NCBI GenBank assembly: GCA_030602315.1
Contig: JAUVZY010000004.1
Coordinates: 1 to 64,000 of the forward strand
From: Pseudomonadaceae bacterium
GTDB taxonomy: Bacteria; Pseudomonadota; Gammaproteobacteria; Pseudomonadales; Pseudomonadaceae
Length of the DNA stretch: 64,000 bases
Direction of reading: 5' to 3'
Part shown: piece after piece, positions 56,270 to 64,000 of the stretch
How positions within the stretch are numbered: the first letter of the stretch is position 1
Layout: every line of letters begins with the position of its first letter
The notes under the pieces: model-generated
The model's database searches: none
Told to the model about the DNA's origin: nothing
What the model saw: the letters and a program-made list of their open reading frames with translations, nothing else
Translations under genes and position numbers: made by a program

Positions 56270-57481
56270 ATGAGCCGCGCTTTTTTTGCTACATGGACAA
56301 GCCAGACGCTGGTGATCTTTTCGGTCGTGCTGATGGTGTTCACCGCAGGGATCGTGGCCTACCAGCAAACCGGGTCGCTGGTCAGTTTCAGTGTGGTGAT
56401 TCTCTGCGGTTACTTGCCTGAGCTATTGACGATCCCCCTGGCCGGGCCGGTGGTAGACCGGGTGTCCCGGCACCGTGTGCTGATTGCGTGCTGTTTGCTG
56501 CAGGCGGGGATCTTTTCCGTCTATCTGCTGATGCTGCGCGATGGTGGCTTCCATGGTGCGGTGTTGTACGGCGTGCTCTGTGCCAGCTCGGCAGTGGCGG
56601 GCGTGCATCGTCTTGCCTACAACGCCTCCTTGGCGCTGTTTACCCGTAACCACCATACCTATCCACGCATGAACGGATTGGCGCAGGCCGGTTTGGCTGC
56701 CGCGCATATCCTTGCGCCGTTGTTCGCGGGCCTCATGCTCGAGTTCGCCGAGGCTTGGCTGATCGCCGCAACTGCCGTCATTGCGTGCGTTGTAGCCGGG
56801 CTCGCTCTGCTGCCCGTGCGGTTTCCCGAACTATCGCCTGAGGAGCGCTCGGCTGCCGGTCATGTGGACATGAAGACGGGCCTGCGCTTCATCGGGCAGA
56901 CACCGGGGCTGCCGTTGTTCTTGCTCATGCATGGGTTTTCCAACCTGGCGCGGGGCGCCTCTATCGTGCTGTTCACCCCGTTCATCCTGGCGTTTTCCTC
57001 GGAGGCGGTGCTGGGCAGCCTGCGCTCGGCGGCCGGTATCGGGATGGCCATCGGCGCGGCGCTGATCACGATCTGGGGTGGGCCGGCGCGACAGTTGACC
57101 GGGGTGATCGCCTCGCTGGGCGTCTGCGGGGTGTTCATGGCCATCATCGGCATGACCCAACTGCCGGTGGTCATCGGGCTGGCAACCTTTGCGCTATTTG
57201 TCGCAACCCCGGTGCTGGCGGCGCTGGCCCACTCGATCTGGCAGCGGCAGGTACCCGCCGCCCTGCAGGGGCGCGTTTTCAGCATTCGCGATACCTGCGC
57301 AGGGGCGGCCCTGGCCGCCGGTTACGTGGTTTCGCCGTGGATCGCCGGGCTCGTTTTCGTGCCGCTGGCCGGTTCGGCCGCCGATGGCATCGGTGGCCTG
57401 TACCAGGCGATGGGGTTGGTCACCCTGTTACTGGCGTGTTTTGCGTTGCGCCAGCCTGCGATCCGCGCGCTGGAGCGCTGA
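56270..57481 (+). CDS. MFS transporter, EntS-like (MFS_3) exporter family
   Basis: This 403-residue major-facilitator protein has about twelve helices. The first-loop signature PLAGPVVDRVSRHRVLIACC near residue 58 corresponds to the MFS motif G-x-D-R-x-x-R. The overall pattern (short loops, start MSRAFFATWTSQTLVIFSVVL) matches MFS_3 exporters related to the enterobactin exporter EntS. Substrate unknown. ATG 56270 follows GGAAGG by about 10 nt; an upstream ATG at 56225 would add 15 basic residues and is less likely. It is divergent from the TonB receptor operon, suggesting a related substrate or shared control. Confidence 0.8.
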   Translation: MSRAFFATWTSQTLVIFSVVLMVFTAGIVAYQQTGSLVSFSVVILCGYLPELLTIPLAGPVVDRVSRHRVLIACCLLQAGIFSVYLLMLRDGGFHGAVLYGVLCASSAVAGVHRLAYNASLALFTRNHHTYPRMNGLAQAGLAAAHILAPLFAGLMLEFAEAWLIAATAVIACVVAGLALLPVRFPELSPEERSAAGHVDMKTGLRFIGQTPGLPLFLLMHGFSNLARGASIVLFTPFILAFSSEAVLGSLRSAAGIGMAIGAALITIWGGPARQLTGVIASLGVCGVFMAIIGMTQLPVVIGLATFALFVATPVLAALAHSIWQRQVPAALQGRVFSIRDTCAGAALAAGYVVSPWIAGLVFVPLAGSAADGIGGLYQAMGLVTLLLACFALRQPAIRALER

Positions 57482-57555
57482 ACGGCCGCGGCTGGTCGGC
57501 GCGTGAGGGCGCCGTATAATGGCGCTCACCCACTCGCTGGCAGGAGAGCCCGACG

Positions 57556-58578
57556 ATGACAGATTCACAACCGATTGCCGTGCTTGGTGGCGGCAGTTTC
57601 GGTACGGCGATCGCCAATCTGCTGGGCGACAACGGCCAGCGTGTGCTGCAGTGGATGCGCGATCCGCAGCAGGCCGAGGTCATGCGCACCGAGCGGCGCA
57701 ATCCGCGCTATCTGAAGGATATTCCGCTGCATGCCGGCGTCGAGCCGGTGACCGATCTGGCGGCCACCCTGGACGCCTGCTCGCTGGTGTTCGTGGTGCT
57801 GCCGTCCACCGCGCTACGCCAGACACTGGCGCCCCATGCCGAGCGGCTCGTGGGCAAGGGGCTGGTCAGCACGACCAAGGGCATCGAGCCGCAGAGCTTC
57901 ATGCTGATGAGCCAGATCCTCGAAGATATCGCGCCGGCGGCCCGCATCGGGGTGATTTCCGGACCCAACCTTGCGCGGGAGATCGCCGAGGGCGCCCTGA
58001 CCGCCACTGTGGTTGCCAGTGCGGACGAGGCGCTGTGTCGTGAAGTCCAGACGGTGCTGCATGGCAACACTTTCCGCGTCTACGCCAGTCAAGACCGCTA
58101 CGGCGTGGAGCTGGGCGGGGCGCTGAAGAATGTCTATGCCATCATGGCCGGCATGGCGGCGGCCATGGGGATGGGCGAAAACACCAAGAGCATGCTGATC
58201 ACCCGTGCGCTGGCCGAGATGACCCGCTTTGCTGTACGCCTGGGGGCCAACCCGATGACCTTCCTGGGCCTCGCCGGGGTCGGCGACCTGATCGTCACCT
58301 GCTCTTCGCCGAAAAGCCGCAACTTCCAGGTGGGCTACGCCCTGGGCCAGGGCTTGTCTCTGGAAGAGGCGGTGTCACGCCTCGGCGAGGTGGCCGAGGG
58401 CGTCAACACCCTGCGTGTGCTGAAGGCCAAGGCCGAGGAGCTGGAGGTCTACATGCCGCTGGTGGCTGGGTTGCACGCCATTCTGTTCGAGGGCTACACG
58501 CTGTCTCAGGTGATCGCTCGCCTGATGAGCGGCGAGCCGAAAACCGATATCGATTTCATTTCATCTGCCGGCTTCTGA
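57556..58578 (+). CDS. gpsA: Glycerol-3-phosphate dehydrogenase [NAD(P)+]
   Basis: GpsA (340 aa) reduces dihydroxyacetone phosphate to sn-glycerol-3-phosphate for phospholipid synthesis. NAD motif [15 protein letters not shown] at residues 9-23; STTKGIEPQ near 110; [12 protein letters not shown] near 135; catalytic lysine segment [14 protein letters not shown] near 190; [17 protein letters not shown] near 240. A consensus -10 (TATAAT at 57515) lies 35 bp upstream, in the centre of an imperfect inverted repeat (57503-57529). The next gene follows after 25 bp. Confidence 0.97.
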   Translation: MTDSQPIAVLGGGSFGTAIANLLGDNGQRVLQWMRDPQQAEVMRTERRNPRYLKDIPLHAGVEPVTDLAATLDACSLVFVVLPSTALRQTLAPHAERLVGKGLVSTTKGIEPQSFMLMSQILEDIAPAARIGVISGPNLAREIAEGALTATVVASADEALCREVQTVLHGNTFRVYASQDRYGVELGGALKNVYAIMAGMAAAMGMGENTKSMLITRALAEMTRFAVRLGANPMTFLGLAGVGDLIVTCSSPKSRNFQVGYALGQGLSLEEAVSRLGEVAEGVNTLRVLKAKAEELEVYMPLVAGLHAILFEGYTLSQVIARLMSGEPKTDIDFISSAGF

Positions 58579-58603
58579 AGCCGGCACGCCGGAGGTTAAG
58601 TAA

Positions 58604-58978
58604 ATGGCAACGTCCAATCACACTGGCGAGCGCGAGAATCTGCTGCTGCGCATCATCTGGATGGTGGTGTTTTTCTTCGTCTGGCAGCTGGCCGAGCTGG
58701 TGCTGCTGGCGGTGGTCGTCGTGCAGTTGGTGGTGCGCCTGTTCAGCGGGCGGGTCAACGAGGACCTGCAGCGCTTCGGCGATAGCTTGAGCCAGTATCT
58801 TGCGCATATCGGCCGCTTCGTCACCTTCAATACCGAGCACAAGCCCTGGCCATTCGCTGACTGGCCGGTCGCCCGTGCGCCGGAGGTGGAGCGCGTGGCC
58901 GAGCCGGCGGCCGTCGTGCCGCCGGTCACGCCGCCGGCTGCGCCGGATGCCGGGCAGCCGAAGGACGTGCAGCCGTGA
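58604..58978 (+). CDS. DUF4389 membrane protein
   Basis: This 124-residue protein has one long hydrophobic segment (residues 14-46, IIWMVVFFFVWQLAELVLLAVVVV in parts) and the DUF4389 signature QLVVRLFSGRVNEDLQRFGDSLSQYLAHIGRFVTF in the middle (residues 44-80). The last 40 residues are Pro/Ala/Val-rich and probably disordered. Its function is not known. It overlaps the sixA start (GTGA) by 4 bp, so it is coupled to that gene in a gpsA-DUF4389-sixA unit. Confidence 0.85.
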   Translation: MATSNHTGERENLLLRIIWMVVFFFVWQLAELVLLAVVVVQLVVRLFSGRVNEDLQRFGDSLSQYLAHIGRFVTFNTEHKPWPFADWPVARAPEVERVAEPAAVVPPVTPPAAPDAGQPKDVQP

Positions 58979-59442
58979 GGTTGTGGCTGTTGCGTCATGG
59001 CGAGGCCGAGCCCTGCGTCACCAGCGATTCGGAGCGCCCGCTGACCGCGCGCGGTCGTGCCGAAGCACGCGCCAGTGCGGGGCACCTGCGTGGCGTGGCG
59101 CTGGCGCGGGTGCTGGTCAGTCCGCTGTTGCGGGCGCAGCAGACCGCAGCAGAAGTGTTTGCCGTGATCGGTTATGCCGGGCCGGTGGAAACGGTGGACT
59201 GGATCACCCCCGACAGCGACGCCCAGGCCGCGCTCAAGGCGCTCGATCATTTCGACGGGCAGGGCGATCTGCTGCTGGTGACCCATCAGAATTTCGTCGG
59301 CGAGCTCGCCGGGCTACTCATCCATGGTCATCGCCAAGCACCGCTGGACATGCGTACCGGCAGTCTGGCCGTGCTGGAAGGTGATGCCCTGGCGGCCGGT
59401 TTGCTGCGGCTCGAGTCGCTGCGCGATCCCCAGGTGGGGTGA
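58975..59442 (+). CDS. sixA: Phosphohistidine phosphatase SixA
   Basis: SixA (155 aa) is a small histidine-phosphatase that removes phosphate from phosphohistidine proteins, such as HPt domains or the nitrogen PTS. The RHG motif (LLRHGEAEP) lies at residues 5-13 and the second histidine is in THQNFVGELAG near 102. SARLRPLL-like SPLLRAQQTAAE near 43 is typical. It begins with GTG at 58975, overlapping the previous stop, and its own stop overlaps the next ATG (TGATG). Confidence 0.93.
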   Translation: MRLWLLRHGEAEPCVTSDSERPLTARGRAEARASAGHLRGVALARVLVSPLLRAQQTAAEVFAVIGYAGPVETVDWITPDSDAQAALKALDHFDGQGDLLLVTHQNFVGELAGLLIHGHRQAPLDMRTGSLAVLEGDALAAGLLRLESLRDPQVG

Positions 59443-60308
59443 TGACCGCCCCGGGCCACGCGCCCCTCGAGCGCCGATTCAGCCTGCCGCACCTGGAGTT
59501 GGCGGCGCAGGAGTGGGGCGCGCCAGAGGAGCCGGTCGTCATCGCTCTGCATGGCTGGCTGGACAATGCAGCCAGTTTTTCGCGTCTGGCGCCGCTGCTA
59601 GGTGGCGCTCGTATCCTCGCCGTCGACCTGGCCGGGCATGGCCTTTCCGGGCATCGCCCGGCCGGAGTGGCCTATCAGCTCTGGGACTATGTCTACGACC
59701 TCTTGCAGCTGGCCAACCAGCAAGGCTGGAGACGCTTCGCTTTGCTGGGCCATTCGATGGGCGCCAGCGTTGCCGCGCTGATGGCTGCTGCATTGCCCGA
59801 GCGGATCAGTCGCCTGGCACTGATCGATGGGGCATTGCCGCTGACAGCCGCTGCCGAGGATGCGCCGGCGCGCCTGGGCCAGGCGTTCCGCCGGCTCGCG
59901 CAGATCGAGCGGCGGCTGGCGCCTGTGTATGCCGACCGCGAGCAGGCGGTGGTCGCACGCATGCGCGCGGCGTTTCCGGTCAGCCGTGAGGCGGCCGAGC
60001 GGCTGGTCGAGCGTGGTCTGGCTGCGGTCGAAGGCGGCTTTCGCTGGCGCAGCGATCCACGCTTGTTGCTGCCGTCGCCGGTGCGCTTTTCCGAGGATCA
60101 GGTGCGTGCGTTCATCGGCCAGATCCAGTGTCCGGTCCGCCTGGTGCTCGGCGACCGCGGACTGTACCCGCAGGCCGCCGAGCGTGAGCGCCTGATGGCA
60201 CTGGGGCTGGCGCCGCGGGTTCTTTGCGGCGGGCATCACCTGCATCTGGACGACCCGGCCGGCGCGCAGGCCGTCGCCGCTGCGCTGGCGGACTTCCTGG
60301 TCGATTGA
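59442..60308 (+). CDS. Alpha/beta-fold hydrolase
   Basis: This 288-residue cytoplasmic hydrolase has an intact catalytic set: nucleophile serine in GHSMGASVA near residue 106, oxyanion block ALHGWLDNAASF near 33, an aspartate region LVLGDRGLYP near 236, and the histidine in GGHHLHLDDP near 263. The layout fits the serine hydrolase-like/epoxide-hydrolase group; the substrate is not evident. ATG 59442 is chosen over GTG 59439 because it forms a TGATG junction with sixA and has AGGTGGGG ahead. Confidence 0.85.
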   Translation: MTAPGHAPLERRFSLPHLELAAQEWGAPEEPVVIALHGWLDNAASFSRLAPLLGGARILAVDLAGHGLSGHRPAGVAYQLWDYVYDLLQLANQQGWRRFALLGHSMGASVAALMAAALPERISRLALIDGALPLTAAAEDAPARLGQAFRRLAQIERRLAPVYADREQAVVARMRAAFPVSREAAERLVERGLAAVEGGFRWRSDPRLLLPSPVRFSEDQVRAFIGQIQCPVRLVLGDRGLYPQAAERERLMALGLAPRVLCGGHHLHLDDPAGAQAVAAALADFLVD

Positions 60309-60397
60309 GCATCGAATGCAAGATCGTGTCGCAAACGCAGGCTTGACTTGACCGCGCTGCGTTCACACGCTGGGCATCCATTCGTCGGAGATAACTG

Positions 60398-61054
60398 ATG
60401 ATTGACCTCTACACGGCGGCCACGCCGAACGGGCACAAGATTTCGATAGCCCTGGAGGAACTCGGACTCGATTACCGCGTGCACGTGCTGAGCTTCGATC
60501 GGCGCGAGCAAAAGGCGCCCGAGTATCTCAAGATCAATCCGAACGGGCGCATTCCAGCGATCGTCGACCGTGACAATGATGACTTCGCGGTGTTCGAGTC
60601 GGGCGCCATCCTCATCTATCTGGCGGAAAAGACCGGCCGGCTGCTGCCCGACGATCCCAGGCAGCGTTCGGTCGCGCTGCAGTGGCTGATGTTCCAGATG
60701 GGCGGTGTCGGGCCGATGCAGGGCCAGGCCAACGTGTTCTACCGCTATTTCCCGGAGAAGTTGCCGGCGGCGATCGAGCGTTACCAGAACGAAACCCGCC
60801 GGCTCTACGAGGTGCTCGACAGCCGTCTGGCGGAGGTCGAATACCTGGCCGGCGACTACAGCATCGCCGACATCGCCACCTGGCCCTGGGTCAACCTGCA
60901 CGAGTGGGCCGGTGTCTCATTGCAAGGACTGGTAAACCTGCAGCGCTGGCATGCCCAGGTGGGTGCCCGGCCAGCCGTACAGCGCGGATCGGATATCCCG
61001 CCGCGCGAGAACCACGATCTGGTCAAGACTGGCCAGTCGATCCTGATTCGTTGA
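60398..61054 (+). CDS. Glutathione S-transferase, YfcG/YghU-like (Nu class)
   Basis: This 218-residue GST starts [21 protein letters not shown], the form of Nu-class enzymes (YfcG) in which Thr/Asn replace the usual tyrosine near the glutathione thiol. The [11 protein letters not shown] motif with the cis-proline lies at residues 47-57 and [12 protein letters not shown] near 67. The C-terminal helical domain contains [16 protein letters not shown] near 103 and the N-capping box [11 protein letters not shown] near 152. YfcG-type proteins show disulfide-reductase activity. It is a single gene with no near partner. Confidence 0.9.
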   Translation: MIDLYTAATPNGHKISIALEELGLDYRVHVLSFDRREQKAPEYLKINPNGRIPAIVDRDNDDFAVFESGAILIYLAEKTGRLLPDDPRQRSVALQWLMFQMGGVGPMQGQANVFYRYFPEKLPAAIERYQNETRRLYEVLDSRLAEVEYLAGDYSIADIATWPWVNLHEWAGVSLQGLVNLQRWHAQVGARPAVQRGSDIPPRENHDLVKTGQSILIR

Positions 61055-61061
61055 GGTGCTC

Positions 61062-61862
61062 GTGAAGTGGTCATGGATTGTCGCGCTCGCCTGGCTACCG
61101 GCACTGGGCATGGCGCAGGTTTCGCCCAGTGAGGACTTCGGCCTGCTGGCACATTACCCCGACGCGCGTCTGGTCGAGGAGACGTCGCTGGACAATGAGG
61201 AGCGCCTCTATCCCGTGGGCGCCGTGCGCCGCATCGCCGGACGGCTGCGCATGGATGGCGAGGTGGCGGTGCGCGGCAATCTGCGCGGACAGACCTACCG
61301 CTTGCCGGAAAACCACCGCGGGCTCGAGGCATTCACCCGCCTGCGCACCGACCTGGTGGCCGGCGGCGGCGAGTTGTTGTACTGGTGCGAAGGGCGCGAA
61401 TGCGGCGCGAGCAACCTGTGGGCGAACGAGATTTTCGGCCAGTCACGTCTGTACGGTCCGGAAAACCAGCAGGGCTACCTGCTGGTGCGTCTGAATGGAG
61501 GAACCGCTGACTCGCTGGTGGCGATGTATGCGATCACCCGTGGTAACGGGCGCTCCTATCTGCATGTCGAGCAGATGCAGGCTGGGCGGTCGCTCGAAGA
61601 GATTCTGCCGACGCCGGCAACCCTGCTGCGGCAGCTGCGCGATACCGACCTGCTGCAGTTCGAGCGCCTTGGCGCGGTACGGGCTGACTGGCTGCAGGTG
61701 CTGACGCGCACCCTGCAGCAGGACAGCACGCTGCGCGTCAGCCTCTCCGGCCAGGCCGCGCCGCTCTGGTACGAAGCCCTGATCGGGCAGGGCGTGCGCA
61801 CCTGGAAGCTCGAGCTCGACGAGGGTGACGAGCCCGGCCTTAGAATCCGTCGCTTGCGCTAA
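61062..61862 (+). CDS. DUF4892 family exported protein
   Basis: This 266-residue protein has a signal peptide (residues 1-18, WIVALAWLPALGMA) and resembles the DUF4892 family of Pseudomonas. Segments include LAHYPDARLVEE near 31, REC-SNLWANEIFGQSRLYGPE near 113 with two cysteines (CEGREC) that could form a disulfide, and YLLVRL near 143. The function is unknown; envelope location is inferred. The start is GTG 61062, with GAGGTG 3-8 nt upstream; GTG 61056 is inside that site and less likely. It begins 7 bp after the GST gene, so co-transcription is probable. Confidence 0.78.
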   Translation: MKWSWIVALAWLPALGMAQVSPSEDFGLLAHYPDARLVEETSLDNEERLYPVGAVRRIAGRLRMDGEVAVRGNLRGQTYRLPENHRGLEAFTRLRTDLVAGGGELLYWCEGRECGASNLWANEIFGQSRLYGPENQQGYLLVRLNGGTADSLVAMYAITRGNGRSYLHVEQMQAGRSLEEILPTPATLLRQLRDTDLLQFERLGAVRADWLQVLTRTLQQDSTLRVSLSGQAAPLWYEALIGQGVRTWKLELDEGDEPGLRIRRLR

Positions 61863-61914
61863 ACCCGGCGGCCACTGAAGATGGCCGCCGCTCTCGCTCT
61901 GCAGGCTGTTTTCC

Positions 61915-63030
61915 ATGCTCACCAATGATCGTCTGCTGGTCCAGATTCTCTTGCTGGCGCTGCTGGGCGCCTGTCTCTGGGTGCTGGCGCCGTTCGTGTC
62001 GATCCTGTTCTGGGCCGCGGTGCTGGCCTTTGCCAGCTGGCCGCTGATGCGCCGCCTGACCGCTCTGCTCAACGGCAACGAAACCCTCGCTGCCAGTCTG
62101 CTCACCGCCGGCTGGATGCTGCTGGTGGCAGCGCCCTTGGTGCTGCTCGGGCTTAACGTGGCCGACCATATGCGCGACGTCAACGAGCTGATCCGCAATC
62201 TGCGTGTCGAAGGCCTGCCGCCACCGCCGGACTGGCTCGATGAGCTGCCCCTGGTCGGTGACAGCCTCGTGGCGTTGTGGCGAACCCTCGATAGCGAGGG
62301 GGCCGAGCTGCTCGAGGAAGTGCGGCCCTATCTCGGCCAGTTGGGCAACTGGTTGCTGGTGCGCAGCGCGCGGATCGGTGGCGGCGTGCTCGAACTGGTG
62401 CTGAGCCTGATCCTGGTGTTCTTCTTCTACCGCGACGGGCCGCGGCTGGCGGCCTTCGTGCACAGCCTGCTGCACCGGCTGATCGGCATGCGCGCCGAGC
62501 ACTACCTGGATCTGGTCGCCAGCACGGTGCAGCGGGTGGTCAACGGGGTGATCGGGACCGCTGCGGCGCAGGGCACCCTGGCCTTCATCGGCATGCTGAT
62601 CTGCGGTGTGCCGGGGGCGCTGGTGCTGGGCCTGCTCACCTTCGCCCTGAGCCTGATCCCGATGGGGCCGCCGCTGGTGTGGCTGCCGGTCACCGCCTGG
62701 CTCGCCTGGCAGGGCGACTACGGCTACGCGATCTTCATGGGGATCTGGGGCATGTTCGTGATCAGCGGGGTGGACAACATCCTCAAGCCCTACCTGATCA
62801 GCCGTGGCGGCAACCTGCCGCTGGTGGTGGTGCTGCTCGGGGTGTTCGGTGGCATCCTCGCCTTCGGCTTCATGGGCCTGTTCCTCGGCCCGACGCTGCT
62901 GGCGGTGGCCTACAGCCTGCTGGGGGACTGGGTCGCCAAGGAAGTGCCCAATCCGCCCTCGGTGGCCGACCTGCCCGTCCTGCATCCGCGCGAGGACGAA
63001 CGCATCGAAGGCGCTCAGCGCGATTCGTGA
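61915..63030 (+). CDS. AI-2E family transporter (PerM-like permease)
   Basis: This 371-residue protein has about eight transmembrane helices and the AI-2E/PerM pattern: a helix pair at residues 10-45, a long soluble middle section (about 85-150), then FFFYRDGPRLAAFVHSLLHRL near 165, GTLAFIGMLICGVPGALVLG near 223, ALSLIPMGPPLVWLP near 244 and the late GGILAFGFMGLFLGPTLLAVAYSLL near 318. Family members export varied small molecules or act as Na+(Li+)/H+ antiporters; the substrate is not predictable. Its end overlaps by 16 bp the end of the convergent patatin gene. Confidence 0.88.
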   Translation: MLTNDRLLVQILLLALLGACLWVLAPFVSILFWAAVLAFASWPLMRRLTALLNGNETLAASLLTAGWMLLVAAPLVLLGLNVADHMRDVNELIRNLRVEGLPPPPDWLDELPLVGDSLVALWRTLDSEGAELLEEVRPYLGQLGNWLLVRSARIGGGVLELVLSLILVFFFYRDGPRLAAFVHSLLHRLIGMRAEHYLDLVASTVQRVVNGVIGTAAAQGTLAFIGMLICGVPGALVLGLLTFALSLIPMGPPLVWLPVTAWLAWQGDYGYAIFMGIWGMFVISGVDNILKPYLISRGGNLPLVVVLLGVFGGILAFGFMGLFLGPTLLAVAYSLLGDWVAKEVPNPPSVADLPVLHPREDERIEGAQRDS

Positions 63031-64000
63031 TGGCCCATCTCGAAGCGCTCCAGGGTGTCGCGGGCGATGATCCGGCCCAGCTCCACCAGCTCCGGCGCCT
63101 TGTAGAACTCGAAGAAGCGGCAGGCGCGGCGCGGAATGTCGATCACCACATCCGGCGGATAGCCGGCGATCTTGTAGCGCGCCAGTGAATCCTGCATCAC
63201 TTCGAAGCTCTGGTTGACCAGTTCGAGCATCGAGGCCGGTCCGCCGGTTTCCACCACCTTCGAGCCCTCGGCCGATTTGGGCGACGGCTCGTTGCTCGGC
63301 TCGACCTGCGCCAGGCTCGCCTCGCTGCCTGGCAGCGGTAGCGGGGAGGGCTGGCCGGCCTCCTCCTTGCGCCAGAAGCTGAAGTGCGTGCTCAGCGAGT
63401 CGACCAGCTGATCGAGTCGCCCGCGGCTGGTGCCGGGGCGTTCGATCACCGGCAAGGGGTAGTTGCGATTGTTCGCGCCGCTCAGGTTCACCGCCATCAC
63501 CAGATCGCAGTGGCTCGACACCACCGGCACGATGGGCAGCGGGTTGAGCACGCCGCCGTCGACCAGCACCCGCTTGCCGAGGGTAACCGGGGTGAACAGG
63601 CTGGGGATCGCCGCCGAGGCGCGCATCGCCTGGTGCAGGCAGCCCTCCTGGAACCAGACCTCCTTGTGGTTGGTGAGGTCGGTGGCCACCGCGGTGAAGG
63701 CGATCGGCAGATCCTCGATGTTGACCTCGCCGAGCAGGTGGCGGATGTGGCCGAAGATCCGCTCGCCGCGGATCGCACCGAGACTGAAGCTCACATCGAG
63801 CAGACGCATGACGTCGAAGTAGTCGAGGCTTTCCACCCACTGGCGGTACTCGGTCAGCTTGCCGGCGGCGTGGATGCCGCCGACCACCGCGCCCATCGAG
63901 CAGCCGGCGATGCAGGCGATGGTATAGCCGCGCCGCTCGATCTCCTCGATCACGCCGATATGCGCGTAACCGCGTGCACCGCCGGAGCCCAGTACCAGCG
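63015..64000 (-). CDS. Patatin-like phospholipase (RssA family), 5' end outside window
   Basis: The frame is open from the right edge and reads LVLGSGGARGYAHIGVIEEI, the oxyanion-hole G-G-x-R/K-G motif of patatin-like lipases. The nucleophile serine follows in GCSMGAVVGG, and the catalytic aspartate is in VDGGVLNPLP. The first few codons lie outside the window. The C-terminal third (FYKAPELVELGRIIARDTLERF) is typical of RssA-like bacterial members; a Pro/Ser-rich insert (SPLPLPGSEASLAQVEPSNE) breaks the domain. No signal peptide can be judged. Probably acts on membrane phospholipids from inside. Confidence 0.92.
   Translation of the reverse strand, partial: LVLGSGGARGYAHIGVIEEIERRGYTIACIAGCSMGAVVGGIHAAGKLTEYRQWVESLDYFDVMRLLDVSFSLGAIRGERIFGHIRHLLGEVNIEDLPIAFTAVATDLTNHKEVWFQEGCLHQAMRASAAIPSLFTPVTLGKRVLVDGGVLNPLPIVPVVSSHCDLVMAVNLSGANNRNYPLPVIERPGTSRGRLDQLVDSLSTHFSFWRKEEAGQPSPLPLPGSEASLAQVEPSNEPSPKSAEGSKVVETGGPASMLELVNQSFEVMQDSLARYKIAGYPPDVVIDIPRRACRFFEFYKAPELVELGRIIARDTLERFEMGHHESR

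Noticed and set aside
61840..63840. 666-codon minus-strand frame across the PerM-like and patatin genes
   Set aside because: Two real genes in other frames explain the interval. The frame's product is low-complexity and lacks motifs.

Overview
The window is a GC-rich, gene-dense chromosomal stretch from a gammaproteobacterium of the family Pseudomonadaceae, most likely the Pseudomonas stutzeri (Stutzerimonas) group. This rests on protein sequences and on gene orders typical of Pseudomonas: rlmA-dapE-ndvB, gltA | sdhCDAB-sucAB-lpd-sucCD-brnQ, and fabB-fabA-histidine kinase-gpsA. I see no tRNA, rRNA, insertion sequence, prophage or CRISPR array. Species assignment is an inference. || Layout. 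(1) 1-483: the 5' part of a type VI secretion hcp gene, cut by the window edge, with a good sigma-54 promoter; then a hemolysin III-family membrane protein. (2) 1501-13100: a twelve-gene minus-strand vitamin B12 operon headed by a cobalamin riboswitch. It encodes the outer-membrane receptor BtuB, a BtuM-like inner-membrane protein, adenosyltransferase, late corrinoid amidation, aminopropanol arm, DMB synthesis and nucleotide-loop assembly. Most junctions are 1-16 bp overlaps. The early corrin-ring genes are not here. (3) 13331-27523: mixed housekeeping and poorly known genes: a parvulin PPIase, a secreted serine hydrolase plus the murein endopeptidase MepA, a MotA/MotB-like stator pair, a Suv3-type RNA helicase, SOS-controlled yebG, an S4 pseudouridine-synthase homologue, a PQQ-type sugar dehydrogenase, two tiny charged proteins, rlmA, dapE, and a degenerate hemerythrin-like protein behind a possible ANR box. 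(4) 27606-31937: the NdvB-type glucan synthase, tcdA, ppnP and a YkgJ-like protein. (5) 32094-45060: the TCA-cycle block. gltA diverges from sdhCDAB-sucAB-lpd-sucCD, with readable sigma-70 promoters on both sides. (6) 45148-51170: brnQ, a DUF599 protein, heat-shock htpG with a textbook sigma-32 promoter, and fabAB. (7) 51415-57481: an operon of TonB-dependent receptor, periplasmic ABC_sub_bind-like protein and BarA-like histidine kinase without receiver, divergent from an EntS-like MFS transporter. (8) 57556-64000: gpsA, a DUF4389 protein, sixA, an alpha/beta hydrolase, a GST, a DUF4892 protein, a PerM/AI-2E permease, and a patatin-like phospholipase cut by the right edge. || How the parts work together. 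The B12 operon joins outer-membrane uptake, probable inner-membrane uptake, activation and completion of cobalamin under one B12-sensing leader. The TCA block gathers citrate synthase, succinate dehydrogenase, 2-oxoglutarate dehydrogenase and succinyl-CoA synthetase. The most unusual items are the BtuM-like protein inside the cob operon, the receptor/binding-protein/kinase operon, the stator pair with a long N-terminal helix next to an RNA helicase, and two proteins that appear to have lost their family's catalytic or metal-binding residues.
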